Shown one piece after another: positions 38,793 through 43,933 of a stretch of 43,933 bases of DNA. How positions within the stretch are numbered: position 1 is the stretch's first letter; each line of letters begins with the position of its first letter. Source of the stretch: a virus. Made by a program: the position numbers and the translations under genes. The stretch is from the IMG/VR virus record IMGVR_UViG_3300048927_000029, positions 1-43,933 of that record. One strand, given 5' to 3'. The notes under the pieces are model-generated. The model worked only from the letters and a program-made list of their open reading frames with translations, did not search any database and had not been told where the DNA came from.

Positions 38793-38874
38793 ACGGGCAT
38801 TCTCCTGTTCTGTACCATTCATCGAGTAATTCATCCTGTTCCTTGCGGTCGGCGGCGCGTTCTTCGTCAATCAT
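38779..38874 (-). CDS. Micro-protein, 31 aa
   Basis: MIDEERAADRKEQDELLDEW then 11 residues ending CPYAKR: acidic helix with a basic tip. It starts in an ATGA overlap with the previous gene and overlaps the DUF3310 start by 14 bases. Its role may be mainly translational coupling. Confidence 0.45.
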   Translation of the reverse strand: MIDEERAADRKEQDELLDEWYRTGECPYAKR

Positions 38875-39095
38875 TTCGTCAACTCATTTTCAATCATGTC
38901 GGTCGGCTCCAGCCCGTAAGAAATACATGCGTCGCATAAAGCCCCGTGTTGACCATTAACCTCCAGCCATTTCTCACTCAGAGCGTCGTACATCTCTTTA
39001 AGCTTCGCATAATCCTCGTAACTAACCCAATCGCCGTGTTCATCCTCTTCCATTTCCGAAGCGCCGTAACCACCTTCAATATATCTCTGAACCAT
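38871..39095 (-). CDS. Hypothetical MVQRY-type protein
   Basis: This encodes 74 residues (MVQRYIEGGYGASEMEEDEH..., SYEDYAKLKEMYDALSEKW). N-terminus and YEDY block resemble 10668..10862. The C-terminal part has CDACISYGLEPTDM. The ATG at 39095 is chosen with AAGGATAAGTGAGA upstream; a GTG at 39101 is also in frame. Confidence 0.65.
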   Translation of the reverse strand: MVQRYIEGGYGASEMEEDEHGDWVSYEDYAKLKEMYDALSEKWLEVNGQHGALCDACISYGLEPTDMIENELTK

Positions 39096-39097
39096 TC

Positions 39098-39295
39098 TCA
39101 CTTATCCTTATTAAGTCGTTTCGTGTTACAGAACGCCCGGACCTGGAAGTCTTCGGGCTTGTTGTCGAAGGCCAGAGGCGCGTTCTCTGCGTTGCGTGCT
39201 GCCGTGAGGCACGCCTCCAGTGTGTAGAACGTTTCAGTGCCTTCCAGATGGAGCTGGCCCGCACTGAGGACCCACACGAATAACACTGTAGTCAT
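39098..39295 (-). CDS. Probable exported or membrane-anchored small protein
   Basis: This encodes 65 residues. N-terminal MTTVLFVWVLSAGQLHLEG is a short hydrophobic segment that could be a signal or anchor. The remainder has two Cys (ACLTAARNAEN; AFCNTKRLNKDK). ATGA overlap with the upstream gene. Confidence 0.6.
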   Translation of the reverse strand: MTTVLFVWVLSAGQLHLEGTETFYTLEACLTAARNAENAPLAFDNKPEDFQVRAFCNTKRLNKDK

Positions 39296-39855
39296 AGGAA
39301 GTTCCCACACTTAGAACAGAATCCGATATTAGTGTCGACACGACCTTCTGGATGGTCGCACACCTGCGTATCGTCTTTACGGCAACCTGCTTGTTCTGGT
39401 TCAGCGCCGTGCTCGTAAGCAAATACAAGAGCCTTTAACGAATCCATATCCGCTTTCATTCCGGCAATCGTACTCCGGTACTTCGACGACTGCTCGCGCA
39501 ACTGCTTAACCGTGTTCTCCAGCTCCTTGACGCGGCGCTCTGCGGCACGGGCGCGGTCGAACAGGTCGGGTTTAATTGTAACATCCGGTTTTTGCCACTG
39601 ATTGCGTCGGCACGCCTCAACATCGGCAGCCAGGGCCTTGTCGTTCAGTCCGGGTGAGTTAGCTTCGACTGCGCGGATAACAGACTTCACGTCCAGTAGG
39701 TTTAACGTCTGGTCTAACTTCATGGTAGCCCCGGCGTTAACAAGGGATAATAGGTCATGCATCGCATGGGCCAGACGTGACGCAGAGGCAGGAATACCGC
39801 TGCCGGATGCGAGCAGGTCAACCATCGCCTGTTGGTGGTCTTTTAGAGTAGCCAT
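39292..39855 (-). CDS. Coiled-coil protein with C-terminal zinc ribbon
   Basis: This encodes 187 residues. The N-terminal half (MATLKDHQQAMVDLLASGSG...) is helical. About 95-140 form a coiled coil (RAAERRVKELENTVKQLREQ...). The C-terminus (CRKDDTQVCDHPEG ... FCSKCGNFL) holds four to five Cys fit for a zinc ribbon. Looks like a phage EA/early accessory protein (recalls Ead/Ea22-like tails), not assigned. AAGGGGCTTTGTA precedes the ATG. Confidence 0.7.
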   Translation of the reverse strand: MATLKDHQQAMVDLLASGSGIPASASRLAHAMHDLLSLVNAGATMKLDQTLNLLDVKSVIRAVEANSPGLNDKALAADVEACRRNQWQKPDVTIKPDLFDRARAAERRVKELENTVKQLREQSSKYRSTIAGMKADMDSLKALVFAYEHGAEPEQAGCRKDDTQVCDHPEGRVDTNIGFCSKCGNFL

Positions 39856-39941
39856 TACAAAGCCCCTTGCATTAGTAACTGCCCGATGTATACACACCAG
39901 ACGCCGAAGCATATCAAAATAACACCGAATGCTAATTCCAT
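39855..39941 (-). CDS. Membrane micro-protein, 28 aa
   Basis: MELAFGVILICFGVWCVYIG plus eight residues: a single membrane helix. It has one of the best ribosome sites of the region (GGAGGACGAAGAATA) and TAATG overlaps on both sides. Confidence 0.6.
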   Translation of the reverse strand: MELAFGVILICFGVWCVYIGQLLMQGAL

Positions 39942-40051
39942 TATTCTTCGTCCTCCGTGGCTGTTACTGATTTATTATCCCCATCGCAGACCATAGCGAA
40001 GCCGTTTACGTAGTAGTAACTCTCGCACAAAGCAATTGTTATAATTTCCAT
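39941..40051 (-). CDS. Micro-protein, 36 aa
   Basis: MEIITIALCESYYYVNGFAM then 16 residues ending VTATEDEE. ACGGAGAACTACC precedes the ATG. It is the first gene after the promoter at 40081 and shares the TAATG junction with the next gene. Confidence 0.55.
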   Translation of the reverse strand: MEIITIALCESYYYVNGFAMVCDGDNKSVTATEDEE

Positions 40052-40080
40052 GGTAGTTCTCCGTTGGTTAACTGATACTC

Positions 40081-40109
40081 ATATTAGATGAGTAGTATTC
40101 TGATGTCAA
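40081..40109 (-). promoter_or_regulatory. Leftward promoter
   Basis: Minus strand perfect TTGACA (40109..40104), 17 bases, TAATAT (40086..40081). Serves the genes from 40051 leftward. It overlaps the end of the gene at 40106. Confidence 0.65.
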
Positions 40110-40291
40110 CGCAATTTCTTAAGCCAGGCAGGATTCGGTCGGTAGTGGCGTGGGTGGCGGGCCCACTGACGCCACACCTGCACCACGTAACGCTCGCTGC
40201 CGTTGCGCTGGTAAACCTGGACGATTACCCCGATGTGCGTCTTACCGCTTCGTGGGTGTGTCCAGGTGACGATATCTTTTAGTGCGAACAT
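40106..40291 (-). CDS. Hypothetical basic beta-barrel-like protein
   Basis: This encodes 61 residues (MFALKDIVTWTHPRSGKTHI, GVIVQVYQRNGSERYVVQVW then RQWARHPRHYRPN), strand-rich and strongly basic, resembling a small SH3-like or KOW-like fold. It starts within the stop region of the previous gene (13-base overlap). Confidence 0.6.
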   Translation of the reverse strand: MFALKDIVTWTHPRSGKTHIGVIVQVYQRNGSERYVVQVWRQWARHPRHYRPNPAWLKKLR

Positions 40292-40455
40292 GTCAGTGAC
40301 TCAACATAGTTACGAAGCCGTGTACGGGCGTCCATGAGCTTATTGATGGCGTTAAACTCCTCCTCGCTGTTATCGGGTGCTTGCCGGAAGTCCAGATACC
40401 GCGACTCTACGGCCTGAATTAGCTGGTTCAGTTTTACTTTCTGCTCTGCTGTCAT
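40279..40455 (-). CDS. Hypothetical helical protein, 58 aa
   Basis: This encodes 58 residues (MTAEQKVKLNQLIQAVESRY..., NAINKLMDARTRLRNYVESL), an all-helical hairpin. GAGGTGTGAAA precedes the ATG at 40455. No family recognised. Confidence 0.65.
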   Translation of the reverse strand: MTAEQKVKLNQLIQAVESRYLDFRQAPDNSEEEFNAINKLMDARTRLRNYVESLTCSH

Positions 40456-40522
40456 TTTCACACCTCTGCAATAGGATATATCTTAGTTACGCGTGCGACG
40501 GGGTTGAGAACTTGTATGGTAG

Positions 40523-40716
40523 TCAGACAAGACATCTACTCAGTCGCCCGCCACAATTAGCCATAAATTTGTCTTCTACTTTAGTCGGCGGACCCACCAG
40601 CCCACCTTCGGTCTTACTGCCAGTAAAAATGTAGGGCAAAATAAAGTAAACCTCTCAGTGTTACTGCGCCAGTGGTCCATTCCCAGAATCATTCTTGCTT
40701 TAGCGTTGTTGGTCAT
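40523..40716 (-). pseudogene. Frameshifted small gene (46-aa frame continued in -1 frame)
   Basis: AGAGGAG and an ATG at 40716 start MTNNAKARMILGMDHWRSNT and end after 46 residues at 40576. The -1 frame from the GAGAGG region (about 40655) reads EVYFILPYIFTGSKTEGGLV then GPPTKVEDKFMANCGGRLSR to a TGA at 40525..40523, which looks more protein-like than the zero-frame tail. A one-base indel (real or sequencing), or recoding, could explain this. Candidate weak leftward promoter elements lie at about 40757-40795. The rest of 40456-40522 shows nothing. Confidence 0.4.
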
Positions 40717-40858
40717 CTTTCACATCTCCTCTGTTGGTGTACACAGACATTACTACACTAATACTATGATTGCAAGTAGCAGCCAACATTATTCTTTGCG
40801 CTGCCGGTGGTGCTTTAATCATTGCTGCCGTGTATCCTGCATGAATGAATAAAAGTCT

Positions 40859-41065
40859 AACGGACGGAGGGGTGGTGGACAACACCCCCATCCAGTCTGT
40901 TAAGACTAAGTCCGTCCGTTTGTCCGTCGGCAACAAAATCCTTATAAATCAAGGCGGACAAGCCGGACGGACAGGTTGTCCGGCAACTAATCTTGTCCGA
41001 CGATTTTGTCCGCATAACTATTCACTTTTTCTGCATAACTATTCACAGCCAACATTGTCCGACGA
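40859..41065. repeat. Repeat field, candidate replication origin
   Basis: About 205 bases without a credible gene. It holds a 10-bp inverted repeat AACGGACGGA (40859..40868)/TCCGTCCGTT (40911..40920), an inverted repeat GCCGGAC (40962..40968)/GTCCGGC (40978..40984), an 11-bp repeat TTGTCCGACGA (40993..41003 and 41055..41065), further TTGTCCG/CGGACAA copies near 40920, 40954, 40977 and 41006, and a 14-bp direct repeat GCATAACTATTCAC (41012..41025 and 41033..41046, 21-base period, two helical turns). It lies at the 3' end of the primase-helicase gene. Iteron-like origin is the leading reading; transcription termination of the primase mRNA is an alternative. Confidence 0.5.
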
Positions 41066-41075
41066 CACTGATTTT

Positions 41076-43379
41076 TCAGTCCGACAGGTCATCTTCGTCT
41101 TGTGTTGGCCGCACATCTTCGAAGTCTTTTGGTGCCTGTGGGACCCTGAACATGGTGTGGCGGTCGTCTTCTCCGTTCTGCAAACGACCCTTATTGTCTT
41201 TGCCGTAACACAGGATTCCGCGCTCGGCTAACTCTTTAACACAGGCCCGACGTCGCTGGTTACCGCCGCCCGGGATGCGCTTCATAATCTCGCTGATGGC
41301 GTAACCCTGTGGCCGGTTGTCCTCTGCCTGCAACTCTTCGATAGCGGCCAGGACCGCAGCCTCGTCGCCTTTAAGCTGCAGCTTGTCTTTGGTTTGTTTC
41401 ACCGCCTGGCGTCCCACATCGGCAGCTTTAGAGTCGAACGGGGCCAGGGCCACAGGGATGAGGACTAAGGTCTCGTCGCGCGGCTGAGAGTCCAGTGGCT
41501 TAATGGTCTGTCCTTCGAGGAACGCGGAGAAGTCTGGTGCTTCGCGGTCCGATTGCAGCGCCAGGATAGCGTCGGCATGGCCCTGTGCGACTTCAATCTT
41601 GCACTTCGCCAACAGGAAGCCCCGCGGCAATTGTTTCGTGCTGCCGCGGGCCTTCTCCATGTAGAAGTTCAGGCGCAGCGGTTCCGACTCGTCCGGCTGT
41701 TCAATGAAGTAGACGAAATCAACCGCGCCATGCAGCGCGCCGGAGCCGCGACCAATACGACGGGTGCCTTTCTCTGATTTGGCCGGGTGGTGGACGACGC
41801 CCGCACACGCACCGGTTTCATCGGCAATCGCTTTAAGCGCCGAAGCCACAGTGCCCATGTCCGAGGATGAGTTCTCGTCGAACGGCTTATCCGACAGCGC
41901 AACCGACTGGTTCAGGGAGTCGAACGCCACCAGGCCTACCGGGTCGGTGCCGGCCGTTGTGCGGATATGGCGGATAATGGCGCGCTGGCCCGCCTTGCTG
42001 GTGATGTCCCAGCCTTCAGATTGCAGGTCGATGATGTGCAACCAGTCCAGGTCGTCGCCGTATGTCTTCTGTAGTGCCTGCTTGCGGTCGAGCGTCGTGC
42101 TGCCGCCCTCGGCGTCGAAATAGAAGCTGTGCGATTTTATAACCTTCGCGCTAGCAAACGGCAGCCCGGCCGACGCGCATGCCATCTGCCCGAGCAGGAA
42201 GAACGATTTACCGATGTTGGACTCTCCAACCAGCTCGAACGTAGATTTAAAGTTGTACAGGCCGTCGATAATCGGGTCGCGCTTGGTGAACAGTGCGCAA
42301 GGTTCGTCCATCAGGTCTTCGTCCTGGCAGACGTGCGCATCCAGACCGTCGGCTGCTGCCTCTACCTGGTTACGGTGAACGTGCTCTACCTCGTCCTCAT
42401 CCATGAACGGGAACAGCTCGGCGATTTGCTTCTTCGAAATGTTATGCGCTTCTGGTAAATAACTGTTTGGCACGCCGACAAGCTGAAGCATCATGTGCTG
42501 GTGGCTGTTCAGGTTGCGACAGTGCGCGTGCTGGCAGACGAAGCGCACTTCAGGGTGCAGCGAATCCGGCAGCATGATAGCGGTGTCGCCCTCGGTGCCG
42601 TCGCGGCCATCGGTGTGGCTCATGTGATTCGGGCACTGGATAGCCCAGCCGCGCCCGGACGACATCATCTCCAGGCCCATTTCGAATGCCCAGCCTGCGA
42701 TAGCCTGCGAGTTCTCCGACGCAGCGGCGAGCGACTCTTCGGACCAGACCGTGTTGCCGGACTCGCTCGGCGGTTCATAGCCGTTGTTCAGCATCTGGCT
42801 GACGCGCACCGGCTTGCCTTTTCCTTCCCACCACTCAGCACCATACGGCGGCACGAACATGATGCGGGCGCGCTGGCAGGCGGTCATGTCGACACCTTCC
42901 ATCTCGTCCAGACCAATCCAGTTCAGAAAGCTGTGCTGTACATGCCAGATTTCGTCCGCATCCATTGGACGATTGGTCGGGATAAGGAAGCGAACCGCGC
43001 GGACGTCAGCCCCGCCTTTCAGCGCGTGACGGTCGGAACTGGTGCCGTGAGCGAAATAGGCATAACCCTTCTCGTCAAGGGTGCGGGTTACTTTGCGCAC
43101 CTGGCGGGTGGTCACGCCGTCCAGGTCAATAAACAGGATAGAGCGGCCAAGAACGGTGTCATTAGAGCGCACCTTATCCACGGCAGCGGCGATGTAGTTC
43201 TGCTGTTTCTTCTTGCGGTCGTACTGCTCTTTTGTTTCGTCGCCGGAAAACGTGATGCCGAAAGACGGCTCATCAATGTAGAGTTGCATCTCGGCGATGA
43301 ACTCCGGCCAGGTCATATCGTAGTTTTTGGCGCGACGGGATTTAGCATCGTTGCCGATGGAGAAGAGAATATTTTCCAT
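41076..43379 (-). CDS. Primase-helicase (AEP-type primase fused to RecA-like helicase)
   Basis: This encodes 767 residues. N-terminal domain (1-230): FIDLDGV with D85 and D87, HGTSSDRH and RFLIPTNR, the pattern of archaeo-eukaryotic-type primases. About 245-290: CPNH...CQHAHC, a zinc-binding segment. About 365-620: a RepA/AAA_25-like helicase with GESNIGKS (K391) and VAFDSL (D487). C-terminal 640-767: winged-helix-like, acidic end. It primes and unwinds DNA for the family A polymerase, and is encoded on the opposite strand from it. AAAGGTAGCAGC precedes the ATG. Confidence 0.88.
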   Translation of the reverse strand: MENILFSIGNDAKSRRAKNYDMTWPEFIAEMQLYIDEPSFGITFSGDETKEQYDRKKKQQNYIAAAVDKVRSNDTVLGRSILFIDLDGVTTRQVRKVTRTLDEKGYAYFAHGTSSDRHALKGGADVRAVRFLIPTNRPMDADEIWHVQHSFLNWIGLDEMEGVDMTACQRARIMFVPPYGAEWWEGKGKPVRVSQMLNNGYEPPSESGNTVWSEESLAAASENSQAIAGWAFEMGLEMMSSGRGWAIQCPNHMSHTDGRDGTEGDTAIMLPDSLHPEVRFVCQHAHCRNLNSHQHMMLQLVGVPNSYLPEAHNISKKQIAELFPFMDEDEVEHVHRNQVEAAADGLDAHVCQDEDLMDEPCALFTKRDPIIDGLYNFKSTFELVGESNIGKSFFLLGQMACASAGLPFASAKVIKSHSFYFDAEGGSTTLDRKQALQKTYGDDLDWLHIIDLQSEGWDITSKAGQRAIIRHIRTTAGTDPVGLVAFDSLNQSVALSDKPFDENSSSDMGTVASALKAIADETGACAGVVHHPAKSEKGTRRIGRGSGALHGAVDFVYFIEQPDESEPLRLNFYMEKARGSTKQLPRGFLLAKCKIEVAQGHADAILALQSDREAPDFSAFLEGQTIKPLDSQPRDETLVLIPVALAPFDSKAADVGRQAVKQTKDKLQLKGDEAAVLAAIEELQAEDNRPQGYAISEIMKRIPGGGNQRRRACVKELAERGILCYGKDNKGRLQNGEDDRHTMFRVPQAPKDFEDVRPTQDEDDLSD

Positions 43380-43393
43380 GCTGCTACCTTTAT

Positions 43394-43431
43394 TTGACTA
43401 TTTTAGCAACACGGCGCTATACTCGTGTTGC
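43394..43431 (+). promoter_or_regulatory. Rightward promoter with operator-like palindrome around the -10
   Basis: TTGACT (43394..43399), 18 bases, TATACT (43418..43423). The -10 lies exactly between the arms of an 8-bp inverted repeat GCAACACG (43406..43413)/CGTGTTGC (43424..43431), so a dimeric repressor bound there would block RNA polymerase. It points away from the primase gene. Confidence 0.6.
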
Positions 43432-43459
43432 GGGACTTGTTCCGTATGCCGCGCACGGC

Positions 43460-43487
43460 ATCTTAGGTTTTGTTGTAATGGTGACAA
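43460..43487 (-). promoter_or_regulatory. Leftward promoter candidate for the primase-helicase
   Basis: Minus strand TTGTCA (43487..43482), 16 bases, TAAGAT (43465..43460). It lies just downstream of the terminator at 43501 and about 80 bases before the primase ATG at 43379; its transcript would run through the palindrome at 43406-43431. Confidence 0.4.
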
Positions 43488-43496
43488 TCCACTTCG

Positions 43497-43534
43497 AGAA
43501 AAGCCCGCACTATACTTGGTCGCGGGCTTCTTTT
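43497..43534. terminator. Bidirectional terminator
   Basis: AAGCCCGC (43501..43508), 13-base loop, GCGGGCTT (43522..43529), TCTTTTT on the plus side and TTTTCTC on the minus side. It ends the plus-strand RNA candidate and the leftward HTH operon. Confidence 0.85.
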
Positions 43535-43707
43535 TACTCTACGTTTTTAGTTGATAAAAATTCCTCAATAATATCCAGACAGTCAGCCAGTACCATATCA
43601 ACATCTGTTTCCAGAGGGGGTACGTGCATGGCCGCGCGGCCTTTAGTAAAGTCATCTAAGGCCTTATTTATCCTTTGTTTAAGTAGTTGTGCTTTCGTAT
43701 TAATCAT
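43534..43707 (-). CDS. Hypothetical protein downstream of the HTH regulator, 57 aa
   Basis: This encodes 57 residues (MINTKAQLLKQRINKALDDF..., VDMVLADCLDIIEEFLS), two amphipathic helices joined by a short loop (GRAAMHVPPLETD). ATGA overlap with the HTH gene means the two are translated together, so it may modulate the regulator. Its stop sits in the terminator T tract. Confidence 0.6.
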   Translation of the reverse strand: MINTKAQLLKQRINKALDDFTKGRAAMHVPPLETDVDMVLADCLDIIEEFLSTKNVE

Positions 43708-43925
43708 TCCGCATCTCCTTCCGCCAGCCAGCGCGGGTCTACTTCCAGCACGTCTGCCATCTTGAACAGCAGGTTAACATCGGCAATATTGTTACGCCCG
43801 CAGCACAGGTGGCTGATTGCCGATTGTGTCACGCCGCAGCGCTGCGCCATCTCAATTTGCATAATGCCTTTCGCACGCATGGTTTCACGAAGGCGGGCAC
43901 TAAACTCGGTCGGTTGTGGCTTCAT
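43704..43925 (-). CDS. Cro/C1-type HTH transcriptional regulator
   Basis: This encodes 73 residues. An HTH_XRE domain covers about 8-66: FSARLRETMRAKGIMQIEMA, QRCGVTQSAISHLCCGRN (recognition helix), LFKMADVLEVDPRWL. It has no protease or dimerisation tail, so it is Cro-size. AAGGAGCTATGTA precedes the ATG. It faces the rightward early arm and is the most likely binder of the operator-like palindromes at 43406 and elsewhere. Without an integrase it probably times lytic transcription and does not maintain lysogeny. Confidence 0.9.
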   Translation of the reverse strand: MKPQPTEFSARLRETMRAKGIMQIEMAQRCGVTQSAISHLCCGRNNIADVNLLFKMADVLEVDPRWLAEGDAE

Positions 43926-43933
43926 TACATAGC
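43807..43933. repeat. Terminal direct repeat (right copy)
   Basis: Exact copy of 1..127. See the left copy for interpretation. Confidence 0.95.

Larger units (their letters stand above)
43430..43534 (+). ncRNA. Candidate small RNA of about 100 nt
   Basis: Between the promoter at 43394-43423 and a strong terminator at 43501-43534, on the plus strand, there is no gene with a ribosome site. A perfect hairpin ATGCCG-CGCA-CGGCAT (43446..43461) lies inside. The predicted transcript would be about 105 nt and antisense to the 5' leader of the primase-helicase mRNA, so it could regulate that gene. This is inferred from signals only. Confidence 0.45.

Noticed and set aside
40700-40819. 39-codon minus-strand frame upstream of the split gene
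   Set aside because: No ribosome site, overlaps the well-supported start at 40716 in another frame.
40845-41231. 128-codon plus-strand frame over the repeat field
   Set aside because: It runs through the repeats and into the end of the primase-helicase gene, with low-complexity, Cys/Trp-rich C-terminal part; repeats explain the sequence better.
42495-43397. 300-codon plus-strand frame opposite the primase-helicase
   Set aside because: Antisense shadow; the opposite strand carries clear primase and helicase motifs.
1-43933. Integrase, excisionase, attachment site, CRISPR array or transposon
   Set aside because: I looked for recombinase, repeat-spacer and transposase patterns and saw none; the HTH regulator alone does not show a temperate life style.
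1-43933. tRNA genes
   Set aside because: No cloverleaf with a recognisable T-arm and CCA-proximal stem was seen by eye in the gene-free gaps; a covariance search would be needed to be certain.

Overview
The window is one complete genome of a tailed, double-stranded DNA phage, almost certainly a long-tailed non-contractile (siphovirus) phage of an enterobacterial host. The first 127 bases are repeated exactly as the last 127 (1..127 = 43807..43933). That is the signature of a circular or circularly permuted genome written out linearly with an assembly overlap, so the unique length is about 43,806 bp. The gene set and layout resemble the Guernseyvirinae (Jerseyvirus/Kagunavirus group): family A DNA polymerase, DUF2800 and DUF2815 proteins, SNF2-type helicase, VRR-NUC, DUF4055 portal, SPP1 gp7-like protein, Ig-like proteins, GH24 lysozyme and a pectin-lyase-like tailspike. 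This placement comes from family recognition and was not tested by a database search. I see no integrase, excisionase or attachment site. The only classical regulator is a Cro/C1-size HTH protein.

Layout. (1) About 200-10,860, rightward: early/replication arm with small proteins, a RecB-like DUF2800 nuclease, a DUF2815 ssDNA-binding-type protein, DNA polymerase, an SF2 helicase, VRR-NUC and two AP2/HNH homing endonucleases. (2) 10,891-35,016, leftward: virion genes, read from the terminases through portal, head morphogenesis, Ig-like protein, spanins, scaffold, capsid, head fibre, connector proteins, tail tube, tail chaperones with a probable -1 frameshift, tape measure, distal tail proteins, tip protein and tailspike. 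Three rightward islands sit inside this block, each with its own promoter and terminator: 20,011-20,722, 27,122-27,556 and 28,464-29,727. (3) 35,150-40,716, leftward: a dense chain of very small genes, many with zinc-knuckle or single-membrane-segment character, linked by ATGA/TAATG overlaps, plus the holin/endolysin cassette (37,016-38,061). (4) 40,859-43,379: a repeat-rich candidate replication origin and a leftward primase-helicase. (5) 43,394-43,925: a short rightward transcript candidate with its own operator-like promoter, and the HTH regulator operon.

How it fits together. Replication uses a polymerase with proofreading but no 5'-3' exonuclease, a primase-helicase, an SSB-like protein and two PD-(D/E)XK nucleases. 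Sigma70-like promoters with 16-18 bp spacers are visible at both ends of most blocks, so host RNA polymerase probably transcribes everything. GC-rich terminators of closely related sequence separate convergent units. Lysis genes are split: holin/endolysin lie at 37-38 kb and the Rz/Rz1 spanins at about 28 kb. The least explained parts are the 40.9-41.07 kb repeat field, the 43.4-43.5 kb RNA candidate, the structured gap at 28.15-28.5 kb with its GGAATAA palindromes, and the many 21-59-residue coupled genes.
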